Source of the DNA: Anaerolineae bacterium
GTDB lineage: Bacteria; Chloroflexota; Anaerolineae; Anaerolineales; Villigracilaceae
Length of the DNA stretch: 34,614 nucleotides
Direction: 5' to 3'
Assembly: GCA_018648605.1 (NCBI GenBank)
Contig: JABGQU010000015.1
Coordinates: 1-34,614 of the forward strand
The notes beneath the pieces are model-generated. The model made no database searches and had not been told where the DNA came from. It saw only the letters and a program-made list of their open reading frames with translations. Shown piece after piece: positions 14,797 to 23,643 of the stretch (within the stretch, counting starts at the first letter, position 1; every line of letters starts with the position of its first letter). A program made the translations under genes and the position numbers.

Positions 14797-15936
14797 TTAG
14801 CTTTTTTCGATACTTGTCCCCGCACTTGCCTCGCAGATATACAACTGCGCATCCAACCCGGATTTCAACTTGTATTCGCTTTTCACGGCTTGAGAGAATG
14901 CTTCAAGTTCTTCCCGTTTAACTAACGCCACCGCCGCGCCGCCAAAACCTGCGCCCGTCATCCGTGCTCCGTAACATCCTGGCTGTGATTGGGCAATTCC
15001 CACGATCCAATTCAGGGCATCGTTGGTGACTTCAAAATCGTCGCGCAAGCTATTGTGGCTGGCATTGAAAAGCTTGCCAAAATACGCCAAATCACCTGCA
15101 CGCAAGGCGCTAATCGCATCCAATACACGCTGGTTTTCGCTAATGACATGGCGTGCACGGCGGAAGACTTGCTCTTCTAGTTCTCCCCTTCTTTCATTTA
15201 ACACAGTTAAATTTGCATCTCGCAAAGCTGCCACACCCAGCGTTTTAGAGGCCTGTTCACATTCCGCGCGGCGGGTATTATATGCTGAGTCGACCAAGCC
15301 GCGACGAGTTGATGTATCCATAACGATAATGGCAGCTTCTTTAGGCAGCGGGATATGTTCATATTCTAGAGAGCGTGTATCAAGGAAAAGGGCATGACCA
15401 GCTCGTGCGGCTGCACTGACCATTTGGTCCATAATGCCAGAGTTAACGCCCACCCAATCCACTTCTGCGCGTTGGCCGATTAATGCCATTTGGCGGGCAT
15501 TCCATTCATAATCGGAAGCAAGTGCAAAGGTGCGCGTTGCGGCGATCTCTACTGCGGCAGAGGAGGATAATCCTGCACCAACGGGTACATTGCCGAACAT
15601 GACCCCATCCCATCCTTTTAAAAGGAAGGAAGCCTTTTGCAGTGCGTGAGCAACCCCTTTGAGATATTCACCCCAACCGGCATTTTTTTCAAGACTATCA
15701 AGCGAAAAAATGATCTTTTCGTCGAAATTCTGTGCGTAAATATGAACTTGACGATCTTCACGCGGGCGCAAAGCGATCCAAACAGCATGCTCAATTGCCA
15801 TCGGTAAGACGAAACCATCGTTGTAATCAGTATGTTCGCCGAGCAAATTAACCCGCCCGGGCGCACGCACAATGAAGGTCGGAAAGGTGGAAAACTCGCG
15901 CTGAAAGAGTTGTTGGAGGGTGGAGGGAGGCTGCAT
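14797..15936 (-). CDS. galK: Galactokinase
   Basis: The 379-residue GHMP kinase phosphorylates galactose to galactose-1-phosphate in the Leloir pathway. Motif 1 RAPGRVNLLGEHTDYNDG (about 24-41) is the galactokinase signature with substrate-binding GEHTDY; motif 2 is VGAGLSSSAAVEIA (ATP loop); motif 3 is TGAGFGGAAVALV near the C-terminus. Length is standard. No other gal gene is in the window. It is divergent from mraZ across a 57-base gap to the mraZ promoter; its own promoter and a ribosome binding site are not obvious. Confidence 0.95.
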   Translation of the reverse strand: MQPPSTLQQLFQREFSTFPTFIVRAPGRVNLLGEHTDYNDGFVLPMAIEHAVWIALRPREDRQVHIYAQNFDEKIIFSLDSLEKNAGWGEYLKGVAHALQKASFLLKGWDGVMFGNVPVGAGLSSSAAVEIAATRTFALASDYEWNARQMALIGQRAEVDWVGVNSGIMDQMVSAAARAGHALFLDTRSLEYEHIPLPKEAAIIVMDTSTRRGLVDSAYNTRRAECEQASKTLGVAALRDANLTVLNERRGELEEQVFRRARHVISENQRVLDAISALRAGDLAYFGKLFNASHNSLRDDFEVTNDALNWIVGIAQSQPGCYGARMTGAGFGGAAVALVKREELEAFSQAVKSEYKLKSGLDAQLYICEASAGTSIEKS

Positions 15937-15993
15937 AGTACTTTAGATGGGGCCAAAAAAGAAGGAAGAATCTGCAAAAACAAAAGGTAATCC

Positions 15994-16022
15994 TTGCCTT
16001 TTGGGTGCGAATCATGTAGAAT
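15994..16022 (+). promoter_or_regulatory. Promoter of the dcw operon (mraZ promoter)
   Basis: TTGCCT (15994-15999) and TAGAAT (16017-16022) are separated by 17 bases, immediately before the MraZ boxes and about 90 bases upstream of mraZ. A very similar promoter (TTGCTT-17-TAGAAT) precedes the cyclase gene at 33.8 kb. Confidence 0.8.
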
Positions 16023-16046
16023 GTGGAGGAAAGTGGTACGAAGTGG
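16023..16046 (+). promoter_or_regulatory. MraZ-binding boxes
   Basis: Three direct GTGG repeats start at 16023, 16033 and 16043, exactly 10 bp apart, in GTGGAGGAAA, GTGGTACGAA and GTGGAGGACT. MraZ octamers are known to bind several short G-rich direct repeats spaced by one helical turn in front of their own gene. The boxes lie directly after the -10 element, so binding would repress the dcw operon. Confidence 0.85.
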
Positions 16047-16068
16047 AGGACTCTATTTCTACCAGAAG

Positions 16069-16085
16069 CGCCGGACTTTCCGGCG
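16069..16085 (+). other. Hairpin in the mraZ leader
   Basis: CGCCGGA and TCCGGCG pair perfectly over a three-base loop and are followed by TTT. It is too short of T to be a confident terminator, and could act as an attenuator or stabilise the mRNA. Confidence 0.45.
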
Positions 16086-16113
16086 TTTGCCTGTTAAAAG
16101 GATATTAGCACAA

Positions 16114-16551
16114 ATGTTCTTAGGACAATATCAACACTCGCTCGATACAAAAGGACGCCTCATCGTCCCGGCTCGCTTTCGCGATGACCTCGCAGAAGGC
16201 GGCTTTGTAACGCGCGGGTTTGATCGTTGTCTGATGGTGATGACAATAGACTATTTTGAAGCTGTCTATGAACGTATCAACGCCATGAACCTTGCTGATC
16301 CCGCCACGCGTGAACTTCGCCGTCTCTTCTTTGCTAACGCCTATTCTATCACTCCTGATAAAGTTGGGCGCATTAATCTTCCACCAGACCTGCGTCAATT
16401 TGCCCAGATCAATAACGATACCACCATTGCCGGGCAAGGCGAATATTTTGAGATCTGGACACCTACACTTTGGGAAGACCAAGTGACCACTCTCGAAAAC
16501 GCTGAAGCCAACGTACAAAGATTTACCGCCCTCGACCTCTCGAAAGACTAA
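16114..16551 (+). CDS. mraZ: MraZ, repressor of the dcw cluster
   Basis: The 145-residue protein has two SpoVT/AbrB-like halves. The start FLGQYQHSLDTKGRLIVPARF is typical, and the second half has NAYSITPDKVGRINLPPDLR. MraZ forms rings that bind direct repeats at its own promoter and dampen the division cluster. An ORF reaching further upstream (from 15994) is rejected, because family proteins begin at MFLG and the extra part covers the promoter and MraZ boxes. AAGGAT lies upstream of the ATG. It is the first gene of the operon and is followed by rsmH after one base. Confidence 0.97.
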   Translation: MFLGQYQHSLDTKGRLIVPARFRDDLAEGGFVTRGFDRCLMVMTIDYFEAVYERINAMNLADPATRELRRLFFANAYSITPDKVGRINLPPDLRQFAQINNDTTIAGQGEYFEIWTPTLWEDQVTTLENAEANVQRFTALDLSKD

Positions 16552-16552
16552 G

Positions 16553-17476
16553 ATGGTCTTGGCGGCGCACCAACCCGTACTTTACCATGAGATTCTTCAA
16601 GCCTTACAGCCGAAAGACAAAGGCTGCTACGTCGATTGCACTCTCGGCGCAGGCGGGCATGCCCTCGGCATTTTGAACGCCTGCGCGCCAGAAGGAAAAC
16701 TGCTGGGTCTAGATGTAGACCCACAGGCGCTTGCGCTCGCTCGTGAGACCTTGGCTCCTCATGAGCAGCGCAGCACCCTTCTGCAACGCTCTTACATCAC
16801 TCTTGAAGAAACTCTCAAAGAAATTGATTGGGCTTTGGTCAACGGCATCGTTCTTGACCTGGGCGCCTCCTCGATGCAATTTGACACCGCAGAACGCGGT
16901 TTCTCCTTTCGGGAAGACGCTCCCCTGGATATGCGTTTCGACCCCACGCGGGCAGAAAGCGCAGCCGACATCGTCAACACCTACAGCGAAGCAGAACTGG
17001 CAGAAATAATCTTCCGCTATGGTGAAGAACGTGCCTCTCGGCGAATAGCCAAAGCCATCATTAGGATGCGACCGATCTGTTCCACAGTTCAGCTTGCTTC
17101 CGTTATAGAAAAAGTAATTCCTCGAAAAGGGATGCGCGTACACCCCGCAACCCGCACATTTCAAGCCTTACGAATCGCCGTTAACGACGAGATGGGCGCT
17201 ATAGAAAGCGTTCTTCCACAAGCGGCACGAACCCTCGCCCCCGGCGGGAGGCTGGCGATCATCTCCTTCCACTCGTTGGAAGATCGTCTCGTAAAGCAAT
17301 ATTTTCGTCAGGAAAGCCGAGATTGTCTTTGTCCACCACGTCAGCCCATCTGCACCTGTGGACATAAAGCCACTCTCAAAGAGATCGTCCGAAAACCGAT
17401 CCGCCCTGGCGACGAGGAAATGCAAGAAAACCCGCGAGCACGCAGTGCTCGCCTAAGAGTTGCCGAAAAGCTTTAA
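16553..17476 (+). CDS. rsmH: 16S rRNA (cytosine1402-N4)-methyltransferase
   Basis: The 307-residue SAM-dependent enzyme methylates N4 of C1402 in the decoding centre of 16S rRNA. Visible: HQPVLYHEILQAL at the start, SAM-binding motif DCTLGAGGHALGIL (about 24-37), VLDLGASSMQFD, RTFQALRIAVNDE, and the C-terminal PRARSARLRVAEK found in nearly all members. The length is normal. It sits in its usual place directly after mraZ with a one-base gap. A stem-loop repeat fills the gap to ftsL. Confidence 0.97.
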   Translation: MVLAAHQPVLYHEILQALQPKDKGCYVDCTLGAGGHALGILNACAPEGKLLGLDVDPQALALARETLAPHEQRSTLLQRSYITLEETLKEIDWALVNGIVLDLGASSMQFDTAERGFSFREDAPLDMRFDPTRAESAADIVNTYSEAELAEIIFRYGEERASRRIAKAIIRMRPICSTVQLASVIEKVIPRKGMRVHPATRTFQALRIAVNDEMGAIESVLPQAARTLAPGGRLAIISFHSLEDRLVKQYFRQESRDCLCPPRQPICTCGHKATLKEIVRKPIRPGDEEMQENPRARSARLRVAEKL

Positions 17477-17495
17477 TTTTTCCGATCTAATAAAC

Positions 17496-17563
17496 AGACC
17501 CTAAGGTTTGTTTTCTACAAGATAACGCCGATCATTCAATTATTTGAGAAACCTTTAGGGTCT
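17496..17563 (+). repeat. Stem-loop repeat between rsmH and ftsL
   Basis: AGACCCTAAGGTTT (17496-17509) and AAACCTTTAGGGTCT (17549-17563) are inverted repeats with one unpaired base, across a 39-base loop. No T-run follows directly, so it is more likely a dispersed repeat or RNA-processing/stability element than a terminator. Confidence 0.7.
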
Positions 17564-17576
17564 TCTAAATTAAAAA

Positions 17577-18026
17577 ATGACACACTTCAACCAACACATC
17601 CAGCAAGCCCCTTGGAGAACCCGCCGTCAGATGGTGGGGACTATTCTGGCTGCCATTGTTGGCGTTAGCATGATCGCTGCACTTTATCTCAACATCACAG
17701 CGCGTACCACCCTTGTTGGGCGCGAAATCCAAAACCTGGAATGGGAAACAAGCAATCTCAAAGAAGAAAATGCCAACCTGAAAACTGAGTTGGCACAGTT
17801 GCTTTCTTACGACGAGCTTTTCAAACGCAGCAATGCGCTCCATTTTCACCGAGCGACAGCGGCAGAAACTCATTATCTTGTTGTGCCTGGTTATGAAAGC
17901 AAAGAACCTGTTAATCTTATCCATAACAGCGCAACAAACTCACAGAACAACATTCTTTCTGAAGTTTATACACAATCCCTTTTCGACTGGTTTGGTCAAC
18001 GGATGCAGGGAGGTACCCGACGATGA
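17577..18026 (+). CDS. ftsL: FtsL-like cell-division protein
   Basis: The 149-residue protein has a basic cytoplasmic tail (about 1-18), one membrane helix (about 20-42) and an outside coiled coil with LVGREIQNLEWETSNLKEEN and a second NLKTELAQLLS stretch, the plan of FtsL/DivIC. The tail of about 60 residues after the coiled coil is longer than in E. coli FtsL. FtsL proteins hold FtsQ, FtsB and the FtsW-FtsI synthase together. Sequence identity in this family is always low; position between rsmH and ftsI supports the call. It overlaps ftsI by four bases (ATGA). Confidence 0.8.
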   Translation: MTHFNQHIQQAPWRTRRQMVGTILAAIVGVSMIAALYLNITARTTLVGREIQNLEWETSNLKEENANLKTELAQLLSYDELFKRSNALHFHRATAAETHYLVVPGYESKEPVNLIHNSATNSQNNILSEVYTQSLFDWFGQRMQGGTRR

Positions 18027-19786
18027 GAAGAGAATACGCTTGGCGTTCGACCACTATCGTAAGTATCTTTGCGCTAATCGGAATTGCGATCATCGTGCAG
18101 ATGGTGCGTATCCAAATCAGCCCTGAAGCAGCCGATTTTCGTGACCTTGTACAACGTAATAAAGGCTGGGTTGAAACTGTCTTCCCTGCGCGTGGCGAAA
18201 TTTATGACCGCAACGGAAATTTAATCGCAGGCAACCAAACTGTCTTTGAAATTGGCGTCACGTTGGAACAAGTGGAAAATCCACAGAGCATCGCGGAAAC
18301 ACTCACCACCATTCTTGATGCGGACTACGTTAACATCCTCGACAAAATCAACAATGTCACTGAAGAGCAGATCTATGTCATGTTGGTCGATTATGTCTCA
18401 GTTGAAGATGCGCAAGAGATAGAACGCATCAAACTCGCTCTTGAAGAAGAAAATGCTGAGAAAACAGGAGAGGGTCTAAGAAGCCTCGCCGGGCTGCACT
18501 TCCGCGAACATCTTGCCCGCAGCTATCCTGAAAAAAGCATCGCTTCAAATATCATCGGCTTTGTTAATCAATCAGAACGCGGTTTTTTCGGGATCGAAGA
18601 AAAATATAACGATCTCCTGGCTGGCAATCCCGTCCAGGTTTGGATCCCGGCAGACCCCAATCGTGTTGAGGAAGTCCCCCATGTCCCCGATGGGACAACG
18701 CTAATTCTGACCATCGACCGTGAGCTCCAAGCCGCAACCGAAAATATCCTCGATCGATCTTTATACGATTACGGTGCAGAAGCTGGCACGATCGTCATCA
18801 TGAATCCGCGCAATGGTGAAATTTTGGCAATGGCATCCACCCCACGCTTAAATCTAACTGACCTCTCTGACTATAATTTGATTTTCGATAGTGCCAGTGA
18901 ATTTAACCGCGCCGTGAATATGCCTTATGAACCCGGCTCGGTATTCAAAATCCTGACTATGGCTGCGGCACTTGATCTTGGCGTCGTTACCCCAAATACC
19001 ACATATAACGACACTGGCTTCTACGAAATTGGCGGCGCAACAATCCGCAACTGGGATAATAATGCCTGGGGCCTTCAAGATATGACGGGCTGCTTGCGTC
19101 ACTCACTCAATGTTTGTCTGGCACGTATCGCTGTTCAGATGGGCACAGATGATTTTTATGGGTATATGAATCGTTTCGGGATCGGGCATCCGACCGGGAT
19201 TGACTTAAGTGGAGAAGCCGGTGGCAGGCTCCGGGTGCCGGGCGATTCGGATTGGTACTCCGTCGATCTTGCGACCAATTCTTTTGGGCAAGGTGTCACG
19301 GCAACCCCTATCCAATTAATGATGGCAGCTTCTTCTATTGCTAACGAAGGCACAATGGTTACACCGCATCTGCTTTACGGCATGGTGCGCGATAATAAAC
19401 AATATAATTTCCCACCCCAGGATGCTGGGCGCCCGATCTCGCGTGAAACGGCAATTGTACTGAACGAAATGCTGGCTAACTCTCTTAATGTAGAAGGTTC
19501 TCAGGCAACACTCCCTGATTATCGTCTGGTTGGCAAAACAGGCACTGCTGAAATCCCAACAGAATACGGGAGCTATTCAAACGCACAAACCAATGCATCT
19601 TTCATTGGCTGGGGTCCGGTGGACGACCCGCAATTCATGATCTATGTTTGGCTTGAAAAACCAACCTTATCTATTTGGGCTTCTTATACAGCTGCCCCCG
19701 TTTTCGCAGACGTTGCTGAGATAACCACGCAAATACTAAATATCCCGCCCGATCTGATCCGCCTACAATACGCGGCAGGGCAATAA
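18023..19786 (+). CDS. ftsI: Penicillin-binding protein, septal transpeptidase
   Basis: The 587-residue class B PBP has one N-terminal membrane helix (about 10-30), the pedestal domain beginning VFPARGEIYDRNGNLIAGN, and a transpeptidase domain with the catalytic S306-x-x-K309 in EPGSVFKILT, S361-L-N and K505-T-G in GKTGTAEIP. It cross-links septal peptidoglycan and pairs with FtsW. It has no C-terminal PASTA repeats. The start ATG overlaps the ftsL stop. murE, which often follows ftsI, is missing here; a short repeat and murF come next. Confidence 0.96.
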   Translation: MRREYAWRSTTIVSIFALIGIAIIVQMVRIQISPEAADFRDLVQRNKGWVETVFPARGEIYDRNGNLIAGNQTVFEIGVTLEQVENPQSIAETLTTILDADYVNILDKINNVTEEQIYVMLVDYVSVEDAQEIERIKLALEEENAEKTGEGLRSLAGLHFREHLARSYPEKSIASNIIGFVNQSERGFFGIEEKYNDLLAGNPVQVWIPADPNRVEEVPHVPDGTTLILTIDRELQAATENILDRSLYDYGAEAGTIVIMNPRNGEILAMASTPRLNLTDLSDYNLIFDSASEFNRAVNMPYEPGSVFKILTMAAALDLGVVTPNTTYNDTGFYEIGGATIRNWDNNAWGLQDMTGCLRHSLNVCLARIAVQMGTDDFYGYMNRFGIGHPTGIDLSGEAGGRLRVPGDSDWYSVDLATNSFGQGVTATPIQLMMAASSIANEGTMVTPHLLYGMVRDNKQYNFPPQDAGRPISRETAIVLNEMLANSLNVEGSQATLPDYRLVGKTGTAEIPTEYGSYSNAQTNASFIGWGPVDDPQFMIYVWLEKPTLSIWASYTAAPVFADVAEITTQILNIPPDLIRLQYAAGQ

Positions 19787-19798
19787 TCATCACGTCAA

Positions 19799-19820
19799 CC
19801 CTTTCTCCACTGGGAGAGGG
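19799..19820 (+). repeat. Short imperfect hairpin repeat before murF
   Basis: CCCTTTCTCC and GGGAGAGGG can fold across ACT (imperfect pairing). It is G/C-rich and unlike the coding sequence on both sides, and resembles the other palindromic repeats of this window. It is in the 52-base gap between ftsI and murF. Confidence 0.45.
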
Positions 19821-19838
19821 AGTATCTAAGGAAAAATC

Positions 19839-21248
19839 GTGTTAGCACTCGCAGACATCCTCGAAGCCCTGAAAGGCACTCGCCCCGAAAAGGCGACCCA
19901 AACCATCCCGCATACAGCGATTGATTCGCGCCAGGTGCAGGCAGGTTCGCTTTTCATTGCCATCCCCGGCGAGAATGTAGACGGGCATGACTTCGTTGGT
20001 GCTGCCTTTGAAAAAGGTGCTGCATTTGCCCTTATTCAACACGAAATTGATGGCGATTTCAAAACTCTTAATCTACGCACTGAAATTTCAGATGAAGAGC
20101 TGGATGCCCCGCTTTGCCTGCTCGTAGACGATACCATCGTTGCGCTACAAGAGATCGCCCGTTTCTGGCGGAACAAACTCGACTTGCGCGTGATCGGCAT
20201 TACCGGAAGTGTTGGCAAGTCGACAACAAAGGAACTCGCCGCACAAGCCCTGACAAGCCGCTACCGTACCTTGAAAAACTTCGGCAACCTGAACAACGAA
20301 ATTGGTCTGCCGCTCACCATCCTCGGACTAACTGAAAAACATGAACGTGCCATCCTTGAGATGGGCTTCTACGTCCCCGGTGAGATCAACTTTTTATGCG
20401 AGATCGCCAAACCACAAGTTGGCGTTATCACCAATATTGGCACCGTCCACGCCGAGCGGGCTGGATCACAAGAAGCCATCGCGCAAGGTAAAGCAGAATT
20501 GGTAGAAGCCCTGCCCCCCGCTCCAGAAGGTATCGCCATCCTGAACTACGACGACCTTTGGGTACGTGAAATGGCGAAAAAGACCGACGCACAGGTCTTC
20601 TTTTATGGTCTCACCTCTGATTCTGACCTTTGGGCAGATGAAATCGAAGGCCTCGGCTTAGATGGTATCCGCTTCCGGTTGCATTATAAACACGAAACCT
20701 TGCATATGCACTTGCCATTGATCGGACGTCACTCCGTCCACACTGCGTTGCGCGCAACCGCGATTGCCCTTGTTGAAGGCTTAACCTGGCAAGAGATCAT
20801 CAACGGTCTCCGCGCAGGGCGTGCACAACTTCGTCTCGTAGCAGTACGCAGCAAATGCGGTGCGCTTATTTTAGACGATACCTATAATGCCTCACCCGCA
20901 TCCACACTGGCTGCGCTGAACCTACTTAATGAACTCGAAGGCAGAAAAATCGCCGTTCTCGGCGATATGCTCGAATTGGGCAAATACGAAACACAAGGGC
21001 ACGAAATGGTCGGCTTACGTGCCGCCGAAGTTGCCGATATTTTACTCACCCTCGGCAAACGTGCCCACACAATTGCACGCGCTGCACGCCAGGCTGGTAT
21101 GAGTACAGAAAAAATTCTCGAGTTTGAAGACACAGCCTCGATTATTGAATGGTCGAAAAAGAATTTGACAGAAAAAGACAGCTTGCTACTTAAAGGATCA
21201 CGCGGCTTACATATGGATCAAATCGTTACAGCATTGGAGGCAAAATAA
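19839..21248 (+). CDS. murF: UDP-MurNAc-tripeptide--D-Ala-D-Ala ligase
   Basis: This 469-residue Mur ligase adds D-Ala-D-Ala to the UDP-MurNAc-tripeptide in the cytoplasm. The N-terminal domain has AIDSRQVQAGSLFIAIPG, the ATP loop is GSVGKST at 123-129, followed by NLNNEIGLPLTIL and DDTYNASPAS, both typical for MurF rather than MurE. The start is GTG at 19839, preceded by AAGGAAAAATC. The stop codon's last base is the first base of mraY's ATG, so the two are coupled. The gene follows ftsI directly, without murE. Confidence 0.96.
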   Translation: MLALADILEALKGTRPEKATQTIPHTAIDSRQVQAGSLFIAIPGENVDGHDFVGAAFEKGAAFALIQHEIDGDFKTLNLRTEISDEELDAPLCLLVDDTIVALQEIARFWRNKLDLRVIGITGSVGKSTTKELAAQALTSRYRTLKNFGNLNNEIGLPLTILGLTEKHERAILEMGFYVPGEINFLCEIAKPQVGVITNIGTVHAERAGSQEAIAQGKAELVEALPPAPEGIAILNYDDLWVREMAKKTDAQVFFYGLTSDSDLWADEIEGLGLDGIRFRLHYKHETLHMHLPLIGRHSVHTALRATAIALVEGLTWQEIINGLRAGRAQLRLVAVRSKCGALILDDTYNASPASTLAALNLLNELEGRKIAVLGDMLELGKYETQGHEMVGLRAAEVADILLTLGKRAHTIARAARQAGMSTEKILEFEDTASIIEWSKKNLTEKDSLLLKGSRGLHMDQIVTALEAK

Positions 21249-22255
21249 TGGAGCAAATGTCTCTTGCTCTTAGCCTCGCTGGCTTGAGCTTCATGATGAC
21301 TGTGATCTGGGGCGCACCTCTACTCCGGGTTCTGCGTCACTTCAAGATCGGGAAGATCATCCGCGTTGTAGAACCCGGCTTCCATCAGGTAAAAATGGGC
21401 ACGCCCACCATGGGTGGCGTTCTCTTCCTTTTACCGGTTGCTCTGATCACCATTATGCTCAACGCCGTTTCCATTATCGGGATGCAGCCCACAGGGCGCT
21501 CGATCCTGATGCCGCTCATCACCATGTTCGTCTACGCGACCATCGGCGCACTAGATGATTGGGAAGGCGTTCGTGGTAAACGTCGCGGTGATGGGATGAA
21601 AGCACGCACAAAACTTATCCTCCAGATCATTCTCGCGCTGAGCATTGCTGCGGTTTTGAAATATATGCTCGATGTTCCTGAACTTATCATCCCGGGCGTG
21701 CAAGTTGTGCTGGACCTCGGCTTTTGGTATGTCCCTGTTGCCGCATTTATCATTATTGGCGGCTCAAATGCGATCAACTTCACCGACGGTTTAGATGGTC
21801 TGGCCGGGCTGATCGCAGCAACTGCTTTCATCGCTTACGGCGGAATCGCCATGTTGCAAGGGCAGGTTTTCGTAGGAAGATTTTGCTTTACGCTCGTTGG
21901 CGCACTTTTTGGCTTTTTATGGTTCAACGTTCATCCGGCTTCGCTCTTCATGGGTGATACAGGCTCTCTTGCGCTTGGCGCAACCCTCGCCGTTGTTGCA
22001 TTGATGACCGGCCAATGGGCAATTCTTCCCGTGATCGCCATCATCCCCGTCAGCGAGGCATTGAGCGTCATCATCCAGATCGGTTACTTCAAATTAACCC
22101 GCAGAACTACCGGTGAAGGAAAACGTTTCTTCAAAATGGCACCCATGCATCTCCATTTTGAATTACTCGGCTGGAGCGAAACGCAAGTCGTACAGCGTTT
22201 TTGGCTTATCAGCCTTTTAGCTGCTATGTTCGGCATAGGCTTGGCATTGGTATAA
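21248..22255 (+). CDS. mraY: Phospho-MurNAc-pentapeptide transferase
   Basis: The 335-residue membrane enzyme makes lipid I by moving phospho-MurNAc-pentapeptide onto undecaprenyl phosphate. It has about ten hydrophobic segments, GTPTMGGVLFL near the start, DDWEGVRGKRRGDG, the active-site loop SNAINFTDGLDGLAG, FNVHPASLFMGDTGSLALG and MAPMHLHFELLGWSE with the family's HLHFE motif. A one-base overlap with murF indicates coupling, and murD follows after two bases. Confidence 0.96.
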   Translation: MEQMSLALSLAGLSFMMTVIWGAPLLRVLRHFKIGKIIRVVEPGFHQVKMGTPTMGGVLFLLPVALITIMLNAVSIIGMQPTGRSILMPLITMFVYATIGALDDWEGVRGKRRGDGMKARTKLILQIILALSIAAVLKYMLDVPELIIPGVQVVLDLGFWYVPVAAFIIIGGSNAINFTDGLDGLAGLIAATAFIAYGGIAMLQGQVFVGRFCFTLVGALFGFLWFNVHPASLFMGDTGSLALGATLAVVALMTGQWAILPVIAIIPVSEALSVIIQIGYFKLTRRTTGEGKRFFKMAPMHLHFELLGWSETQVVQRFWLISLLAAMFGIGLALV

Positions 22256-22257
22256 AG

Positions 22258-23643
22258 ATGACAAACTGGAACAGCAAGCAAATTCTCATTCTCGGTGCAG
22301 CTCGTCAGGGCTTGGCTCTGGCGCGCTATCTCACAAAGCACGGTGCAAAAGTGACTTTGAATGATATTCGCATGCCGCATGAGCTAAAGGATGAGCAAGC
22401 TGCCCTTCAGGATATAGATGTGGAATGGATGCTAGGCGCGCATTTTTCGAGTTTGCTCAATGATAAAGATCTGGTATGCCTTTCAGGCGGAATTCCGTTA
22501 ACGCTGCCCCTGGTACGAGAAGCTCAAAAACGTGGCATTCATCTCTCGAACGATACGCAGGTATTTCTTGAAGCCGCACCTTGCCGCACCATCGGCATTA
22601 CCGGTTCGGCGGGCAAAACCACCACGACCACTCTCGTTGGAAGAATGGCGAAAGAAGCCTTCCGCGACAGCGAGAATAAGGTTTGGGTCGGTGGCAATAT
22701 CGGCGACCCCCTGCTCAATTATGTCGACGAGATGAAAGAAGATGATCTTGCCATTCTTGAGATTTCATCTTTCCAGCTTGACCAGATGGCTCTCTCGACA
22801 AATATCGCTGCTGTGCTGAACGTGACCCCTAATCATCTTGACCGTCATGGCACGATGCAGGCTTACGCCGCTGCGAAAGCACGTTTGCTCCAAAACCAAA
22901 AAGCGGATGATATTGCTATCGTCAGCAGAGATGATGAAGGCTCGTTTGCGATGCGCAGCTTCTCGCCGGGCAAACTGCTCACTTTCGGTAGCAAGCCCCT
23001 CGCCGAGGGCGAATCGGGCGTATATCCGCTCGAAGAATATGTCTACTTCCGTGATGGGCGCACAGAACTTCCGCTCATCAAGCAAGAATCAAATCGTTTG
23101 CGTGGTGAACATAATTTTGCCAATGTTTTGGCAGCCTGCACAATTAGCGTTGTGGCTGGCTTGCCCGTTGCTGCGATGGAAGCGGCTTTGCAAGATTTTC
23201 AGGGTGTGGATCATCGCCTTGAGCGCGTACGTGAATTCAATGGCGCAGTTTGGTATAACAACACGATTGATACCGCCCCCGAACGAACGATGGCAGCCGT
23301 ACGCGCTTTTGATGAACCTATCGTACTTCTGCTCGGCGGACGCGACAAAAAACTCCCCTGGGATGCGCTGGCTGAGTTGATCCGCCAACGTGTGGATCAT
23401 GTGGTGCTTTTTGGCGAAGCTGCGCAAAAAATAGCTGTTGCACTGGGCAGCAATCGAAAAGGACAACGTCCGTATACGATTTCTCATTGCATTGGATTGG
23501 AAGATGCGGTAACTGCCGCAGCCAAAGTTGCTGAAGCCGGCGATGTGGTCTTGCTCTCACCGGGTGGCACAAGTTTTGATGAATTCAAGGATTTCGCAGA
23601 ACGCGGAGAAAGTTTTAGAAAATGGGTACACGCGCTTTCGTAA
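22258..23643 (+). CDS. murD: UDP-MurNAc-L-alanine--D-glutamate ligase
   Basis: The 461-residue Mur ligase adds D-Glu to UDP-MurNAc-L-Ala. The start is MTNWNSKQILILGAARQGLA at ATG 22258; an upstream in-frame ATG at 22201 lies inside mraY and is rejected. The ATP loop is GSAGKTT at 116-122; LEISSFQLDQM, VTPNHLDRHG and the C-terminal LLLGGRDKKLPW and LLSPGGTSFDEFKDF region are diagnostic of MurD. Its end overlaps ftsW by 22 bases. Confidence 0.96.
   Translation: MTNWNSKQILILGAARQGLALARYLTKHGAKVTLNDIRMPHELKDEQAALQDIDVEWMLGAHFSSLLNDKDLVCLSGGIPLTLPLVREAQKRGIHLSNDTQVFLEAAPCRTIGITGSAGKTTTTTLVGRMAKEAFRDSENKVWVGGNIGDPLLNYVDEMKEDDLAILEISSFQLDQMALSTNIAAVLNVTPNHLDRHGTMQAYAAAKARLLQNQKADDIAIVSRDDEGSFAMRSFSPGKLLTFGSKPLAEGESGVYPLEEYVYFRDGRTELPLIKQESNRLRGEHNFANVLAACTISVVAGLPVAAMEAALQDFQGVDHRLERVREFNGAVWYNNTIDTAPERTMAAVRAFDEPIVLLLGGRDKKLPWDALAELIRQRVDHVVLFGEAAQKIAVALGSNRKGQRPYTISHCIGLEDAVTAAAKVAEAGDVVLLSPGGTSFDEFKDFAERGESFRKWVHALS

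Noticed and set aside
15994-16113. N-terminal extension of mraZ
   Set aside because: It would cover the promoter and MraZ boxes, and MraZ proteins begin at MFLG (16114).
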